24,078 nt of DNA from Paramacrobiotus richtersi. Lineage: Eukaryota > Tardigrada > Eutardigrada > Parachela > Macrobiotidae. Each line of letters starts with the position of its first letter. Position 1 is the first letter of the stretch. Shown piece by piece: positions 18,416-24,078 of the stretch. Location of the stretch: positions 1 through 24,078 of the forward strand of contig JAQGAU010000771.1 of assembly GCA_034698045.1 (NCBI GenBank), given 5' to 3'. The position numbers and the translations under genes were made by a program. The notes beneath the pieces were generated by a model. That model had not been told where the DNA came from and made no database searches. It was given only the letters and a program-made list of their open reading frames with translations.

Positions 18416-21037
18416 TCATGCCACACATAACGTCTTCGAGAGGGAGCGGTTTACGCGCAGCGGTATATCATTATCAGACGGCCGGTTAACAGTTACATCT
18501 GACCAGTCCTCTCGTTCGACATCATAGACTTCCATCGTCTGCACCACCTGCGGACAATCCATGTTCTCAACACCACCGTAAATGTATATTCTATTATCCA
18601 GAACAATTGAACAGTGGTCCATTCTAGTTCGTTTCAGATCTGCCACTGTCTCCCACTTCTGGCCCGTTGCATCGTAACGGTGACACGATTTCACCACTTG
18701 ATCTGTATTTTTATCGTAGCCTCCCAACACATACACATCGCCTTGCAGAGCAGCCAACGCGGGACCTTTTAGGGCATGTTTTAGTGGAGGAAGAGATTTC
18801 CACTCCTCCGTTACCGTATCGAAAGACGCCATCCAGGATATCGTCCCGGATGTTGTAAGGCAAAACAGTTTTCTTCCATATCGGGCAGCGGTAGTTGTAC
18901 TCGTATAGTATCCGCTATAAATAAAACCATAGGATTAGATAACGCTGCTGTATCATTCAGTTGCTGCACGCCAGGTTCGCGCATTACTTTTCCATGTAAC
19001 TCAAGAATCAATTTGCTATCGTACCTTTTTGGGTGTAGGCCGAGGAGGCTTCTTACAGACTGGGTGGCGGTATCTGCCTCTACCAGAAAGACCTTCCGTC
19101 CGCTGCGACCTGGATATAGGGATTCCGCAAACAAATATATTTTGCGGTTTATAGCTGTCGGACAGAAAATATGCGCTGGAACGACGGCGTCCATGAAGAT
19201 TGTTTCCCAGGTTTTTCTGTTACACAGGAAGCTGCGTGTCCAGATGCGCTGCCGTATGTCCCACTGAGTAACATCCGTATACTTGCTGTCATTTGGATTA
19301 AATATGCTGAAAACATACGTCCACACATCAACTGCAACCAAACACGTCATCCAGGATGTTTCGTTTTTGAGGCTTTCTGGCACCGGAATATTACACATCT
19401 GCCAGGACGGAATTTCAAGCAATTCGACATACGATCCATTACCAGTACGGTTGTGAAGAAAAAACACAAATTCTCGTGAAGTCTTTGTGGGAGCGTCCAG
19501 CATATGCAACACTGCCAACACATCGTTGTTAGAGGCTCTGTCTTGGCTTGCTGTACACAGACAGCTCTTAATACACGCACCCAGACCTGGTGGTACGGAA
19601 TCGGGAACACGTACTGGAACAAACCCGCCAATAACCAACTTGATGTAGTCAGTGTCAGTAAGATCCCTCCCACTCTTACGCGTCTCTTCATCCCTCTGCA
19701 GCCATTCTGCGCGGTTCGGGTACACCCGGTCGATTAGTTCAAGCATAATGCACCCGAGACTGCAGATGTCTGTTTTTCGTCCCGGTGTATCACCCTGAAT
19801 TTCGACATATCTTCGGAGCATCTCTGGCGACATGTATCGCACTGTACCGCGGAATCCTGTAACATCACGTGAACACTTCATGCCGCTTTCCATGTGGACT
19901 GAGTCGTCCAGGTCTCCGATAACAAGTCGGTTCTGATTCGGTCCCAGTTTTTTGACGAGAACGTTGTTCGGCTCCAGATCTCCGTGTATTATGTTGTTCA
20001 CATGAAGAAAATGTAAACCCTGCGAAATTTCTTGGGGATAACGCACGGCTCTGTCCAGATCAATTTTGACGTGGTCCTGCTGTAGCATTTGTAGTAGACG
20101 TGCGAGATCCCCTTCTGGAAAGAAATTCGATTGATAGTTACGTTGCAACCTTAAGCCGGTTTATTTTAGATTCGATTTCGGAAGAAATTTTGCGTGTTCA
20201 TAGGTTGAATCGATAAAATAGGATACAATATCGGTTTTGGCCAATAAAAGACCAGCTGTGAATACTGTGTAAACTATTTGTGGCCCTGATTCGACTGTTG
20301 GCAATTCCTGAAGGAAATTTAAACACAAGCCCATATACCAAAAGTCTTAACTTTCACAACTTGCTACAGAACGCATCTATATACTGTAATATGAAGGTTG
20401 CTTCCAAACAAAACTAGCCTTCCCGCACTTTTCTGAAATTTTAGAATGAATTTCAAAAAATTTTGATATTCGTTTAACTCCGAAAAAAATGTTCGAAGGC
20501 GGGATTTTGTTCAAAACGATATTCATCTATAGATGCATTTTTCAAGCAAGGTTCAAAAGGATGGGTTGAAATAACGCGACTTTCGGTGCATAGGTTTGTG
20601 TCTAAGCTTCCTGCGTTAGAGGATTGCGCAATTTAGTCGGATCCCGCGCTAAGAAGTAATCTAATCACAATCACGGTATGGATTTTGGTCCTTTGACCAG
20701 CAGCAAACCCGATATCCGAATTCCTCCGGAACATAATCTAACCGAAAGTAAACCGCCTTAACAGTCCGCTACCTTCATATAACACCATTGTTAGCTCAAT
20801 GTGACCTCCTCCCTTCAGTTTGGTGATAATCGCTTTATGGTACACAACAAGATTTTCGTGTTTGAGAACAATCATCCTCTCCAGTTTATCCAGCCATTTG
20901 GTCCATCCTGTTGTAATTTGCTTGATGGACAAGTGGACAACTTTAATGGCCACGTCTTCGTCCTGACCGGGAGACAAGAATGTTTTGAGTCTCCCTCTGT
21001 AGACAACGCCGAAATTCCCCCTTCCAATGTAATCCAT
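18416..21037 (-). CDS. Protein kinase-like domain fused to Kelch-repeat propeller
   Basis: Three exons, 21037-20773, 20114-19025 and 18914-18416, join in phase across introns of 658 and 110 bp (donors GTAGCG and GTACGA; acceptors TTTCCAG and TTTATAG), giving 617 residues. Residues 1-290 form a kinase fold: glycine loop GRGNFGVV (5-12), Lys32 in VAIK, HGDLEPNN (132-139) with Asp134 and Asn139, GDLDD (155-159) in place of DFG, and SPE (184-186). The usual catalytic-loop lysine is glutamate (136) and the DFG phenylalanine and glycine are altered, so activity is doubtful. Residues about 300-600 contain about six Kelch-like blades; the last two have clear GG pairs (516-517, 565-566). Kelch propellers bind proteins, so this may be a scaffold or targeted signalling kinase in the cytoplasm. 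The frame is open upstream to 21163 and looks coding (AEYVYDQ), so an earlier exon or start is likely missing. A truncated copy lies at 298-1005. Confidence 0.87.
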
Positions 21038-21049
21038 CTGATCATAAAC

Positions 21050-21108
21050 GTATTCGGCGCCGAATACAAATTCGGCAGCAATACCGGCATTGCTGCCGAA
21101 TTTGTATT
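21050..21108. repeat. Adjacent perfect palindrome and hairpin at the 5' end of the kinase exon
   Basis: GTATTCGGCGCCGAATAC (21050-21067) is a perfect 18-bp palindrome. It overlaps a hairpin with perfect 20-base arms at 21063-21082 and 21089-21108 (AATACAAATTCGGCAGCAAT) and a 6-base spacer. Both lie in the open frame extending 5' of the kinase glycine loop, so they may be translated, or may be the remains of a small inverted-repeat insertion or a control site. Confidence 0.92.
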
Positions 21109-21164
21109 GGTCGGGTTTTTGGGTTCCATATTCCAGCCAATTATTCGATATATCGGTTGTCAGT

Positions 21165-21741
21165 CAATATGACAGCCAAACTTAACAAGCTGCAGGTCAA
21201 TTAAAATAATTTTGACTGAACGGTAATGTTCACGATTTCACAGTGTGAACGCGGTACTATACTCGCGTATTATCACACATACTGAGCAATCGCGGTAAAG
21301 TAGGTGTGGGAAATAAATGTGCGTTTGAATGCGCTTAATAAGGTAAGATAATATTTTGATATGATAAAGGCAAAATGGCGGAGTCTCTACTGCTAGCCAC
21401 TGCTGCTGACCGCATTTGAGTAACTTCGCCATACCGCCCCATACGGAGCGTTAAAGTACACTGGCGTCGTGTTTAGTATCACTGTACCAAGGACAAACAA
21501 TTTGCGTAGTTCGTAACTATCTACCAGGGATCGTCATGTTTAAACAGAGCAAATGCAATGGGCCCGTTGTTGATTTACTCACAACGTGTAAGTGGAAGAC
21601 GTATTTTTGTGTTTCAACGTGTAACTGCTGTTATTGTTTCGCGCTGTTGTCATTAGCGCCTCTCATTTAATTTTGTTTCTTTGTGTACTGTGGTCGCTCG
21701 AGTGAAGCATTCATGCCATTAAAGTAAAGTTTAATGAATTT
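21165..21741. other. Upstream region of the kinase-Kelch gene, no exon identified
   Basis: An in-frame TGA at 21164-21166 closes the kinase frame. The first exon or promoter should lie here or further right, but I find no convincing minus-strand start with a matching donor. The minus frame at 21238-21432 has no recognised motif. Confidence 0.35.
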
Positions 21742-22292
21742 ACTCACATCTGATAAGGAACAATCTTATACCGATGTGGCCATTCCGCCGGCCTACACAT
21801 TTAGACGGAATCGCTTCTCGAGCGGAATACAATTTGTCGGAATGCTAGGCGGAATCAGTTGATCGGAATATAATGTCGAAACGGAATGAACATTATACAG
21901 TACGCATGAAACTGTTGCTAATAATTTACTAAAATTTAATCGTTGTTATTTGTAACGCGTTGTAATTGTAAGAAGGAATGATGTAATAACACAAGACAAA
22001 ATTGTGTAAATGCATCACACGTCCGTTGATGAATTATAATAATAAATTTTAGTACATCAAAATACCGAAAAAAAGTTCAGTCACGATTGTTTCGTTCGTC
22101 CTTCTGTATATAGGCTTGTCTGGAGGCTCTGTACCGTATATGCTTTTCAAAGTCAAAATAGTGACAAAATCATGCTCTTATTTCGTCCTGCCGATATTTC
22201 TGCATGCAAATCGTCTCTTATACCTGTGGTCATGTTTTTTTGTCGATCGGACTATCGTCGAAATGCAAAACATGCATACATTGGTGTTAACT
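21742..22292. repeat. Dispersed repeat R1, copy b
   Basis: Second long copy of R1 (partner 3611-4175), same orientation, with small insertions and deletions. It follows the kinase-Kelch gene at about 0.6 kb, while the partner follows the Kelch pseudogene at about 2.6 kb. This supports one shared duplication. Confidence 0.82.
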
Positions 22293-22989
22293 GGGAGCCG
22301 GTGGTTTTTCCGTTAGTACCAAGGCTCACATATATGTATACGTATATAAACGTTTTGATGCTACAGTTATGTGATATTGTACAGTAAAGATGTGAAAGTA
22401 TTTGAAGTCGAATGTCAAAGCAGGTTTTTTGTTGTTCTCTTTCAGTAGTCCACGTTTATCACCTTTCTAAAATTACATTAAACAAAAAGTATTATGGAAA
22501 CTGCAATGTGTAGCGAGTCGCAGTTGATGTCGCAAAAGTCGCACCAGCTTTAGACTGTTTCGGTATACGTTGTTGCTGTTGTTGGTGATGCTGTTGCCGC
22601 TGTGTAACAGCCGATTCACATTAAAATTAATGACTACGGTACCGACAATCCGCGGTCGTCAGTGGGATCTACAGACAAGTGGAATAGCACAGCAGTAGCG
22701 TGATGTGGTAAAATCGTGATGACGCTGTTTTGGAGCGCAGTGAACATATTTTTCTTTGGATTGTTCTTTTTTTTAAATTGTGATCACACTGCGACACTGC
22801 AAGATATAAGTAAAAAAAACCGAGCAGTGAATGTTCCTTGTTATACAGGAGCAAACGGCCAGAAACTGCTCTGCTGTAAGCTCTAAATTTTCTACGACGA
22901 ACTAAGACAGTGGGAACCAATTTCGCCCGTACACGTCCACACGGGCAGTTTTATTACTTCAGAGGACGTAACGTCCTTGAAAAAAGTTT
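22293..22989. other. Spacer between R1 and R2, nothing recognised
   Basis: It holds a short GTT/GCT-rich patch near 22570-22600 and poly-T and poly-A runs near 22750-22820. No exon, RNA gene or inverted repeat stands out. Confidence 0.4.
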
Positions 22990-23345
22990 CTTTCCGACAT
23001 TTGCACAACGTTCACATTTCTTTCGCTCACAACTGCAGTGCAAAACCAATGTTCGATAAGTTAACTACCAAAAATTACACCAGATTAGTACAAGAATTCT
23101 GCATTTGATCTCGCTTCACCGGGATGTTTATGTCGAATCTTTCCGCACGAGATTAGCAAACGACACTCTTGCGATTGTCGAAATGCAATTTCAGCACGGA
23201 AAACACTGGTTAAAAGAAATGGCAGTATAAAACATACACCATGTACATGAGCTTCGCGAAGAAAATACAAAAATGCTACCGTTTCCTTGCGGACATATGA
23301 TCTGCACACCATGTTCAGATGGAACCCATCGATATCGTTATCCAT
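22990..23345. repeat. Dispersed repeat R2, copy b
   Basis: Partner of 9177-9545. The plus strand reads LPFPCGHMICTPCSDG at about 23276-23323, reminiscent of the C-G-H-x-x-C-x-x-C half of a RING finger. The other half is not visible, and the first copy has a stop there. A minus-strand frame (23085-23420) also spans it. Treated as a repeat, not as a gene. Confidence 0.78.
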
Positions 23346-24078
23346 TACCGAGCACCACGTGTGCGTACTCCAGATCCGAGTCCGGTGATTCGTATAACGA
23401 AAGAGCCATAAACTCAACATGGAAACGGTGCCGAGTTTGCAGTTATTTTGTAGAATATATGTTTCGATCCAATTAGCTGTTCGTCACGAACAACCGCAAG
23501 CACATCTCAAACGGGACGATAGCTACAAAATCACGAATGTGCGGTACACAGAGAAATCGACAGCTTAAAAGATCAAATGTGTTCGTTTCGTAGCTTCATC
23601 GTGATAGGTCCCTAGCATCGTGCAGGAACCAGACAAAGCGGTTACCGCATCCAGCTTTACTGCTTGTATGTTCAGTGCTCTACATGGTTCGCAGTTGAGG
23701 TATGCAGAGAATTTTCTCGAAACAGTGTACGCTTGCTGCCCTAGTCCGACTGACCACGTCCCAACTCATTGACGCCCCTTAGCTCTGTTATGTATCGTTT
23801 CAACGAAAGTTTGCTGGTATGTTGTTTTCTTGTGGACGATATCATACTGTGTTGTATTTGGTTTCCGTTCACAGTTTCCACATTGTAGGGTAGCAACCAT
23901 GACCTTTCGGCCATGACATTAGACAGAGCTTGGTTGTACGAAACAGCCAGTTAATGAAGACGTGTGATTTACAGTTGGCCCGAGCCTTTACACAGTTATC
24001 ACAGCACTATCTCGGTGTGCAGCGGCCACTGTTTCCACATGGAGGAACAATTCGCATCTGCATGTACGGGAAATCCGC
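23346..24078. other. Right end of window, no gene seen
   Basis: No supportable exon on either strand. A short imperfect inverted repeat (ATGACCTTTCGGCCATGAC) lies at about 23899-23917. A gene continuing beyond the window cannot be excluded. Confidence 0.4.

Noticed and set aside
23085-23420. 111-codon minus-strand frame in repeat R2
   Set aside because: Some residues are shared with copy a, but the DNA similarity alone accounts for that, and copy a frames are broken.

Overview
The window looks like nuclear DNA of a small invertebrate animal. It has GT-AG introns (about 110, 118, 658 and 1034 bp), rhodopsin-type receptors, a kinase-Kelch fusion, a CD20-like four-pass membrane protein, a TATA box and an AATAAA signal. 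There are no operons, ribosome binding sites, tRNA genes, rRNA genes or CRISPR arrays. A tardigrade-like source would fit (expanded divergent receptors, kinase-Kelch fusion), but that is inference and not proven here.

Left part, 1-9.6 kb. At 0.3-1.0 kb (minus) lies a decayed, truncated copy of the Kelch half of the kinase-Kelch gene found at 18.4-21.0 kb. At 1.56-3.18 kb (plus) is a two-exon four-pass membrane protein of CD20/MS4A type with TATA box and polyadenylation signal. At 4.99-5.64 kb (plus) is a small secreted protein whose splicing I could only partly resolve. At 6.3-7.35 kb (minus) is an intronless divergent receptor, GPCR1, followed by about 1.3 kb of upstream DNA that is also duplicated.

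Middle part, 9.6-15.4 kb. An AT-rich stretch is followed by a strikingly GC-rich unrecognised gene (10.19-10.94 kb). A shorter, deleted relative lies at 12.1-12.55 kb. Both copies change reading frame by +1 at the same place. The first copy also has an apparent intron occupied mainly by an inverted repeat, and an in-frame amber codon. I see no other supportable gene between 12.6 and 15.5 kb.

Right part, 15.4-24.1 kb. GPCR2 (minus) is a close paralogue of GPCR1 and shares its flanks. It is followed by the C-terminal stub of a non-LTR reverse transcriptase (plus), the kinase-Kelch gene (minus, three recognised exons), and second copies of two dispersed repeats first seen at 3.6 and 9.2 kb.

The main theme is repeated segmental duplication. 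Receptor, Kelch gene, repeat R1 and repeat R2 recur in compatible order and orientation, so the window reads as a partly eroded array of receptor plus kinase-Kelch units. The receptors would sense an extracellular ligand. The kinase-Kelch protein would be cytoplasmic, with substitutions that cast doubt on ordinary catalysis. No direct functional link between the two is shown by the sequence.
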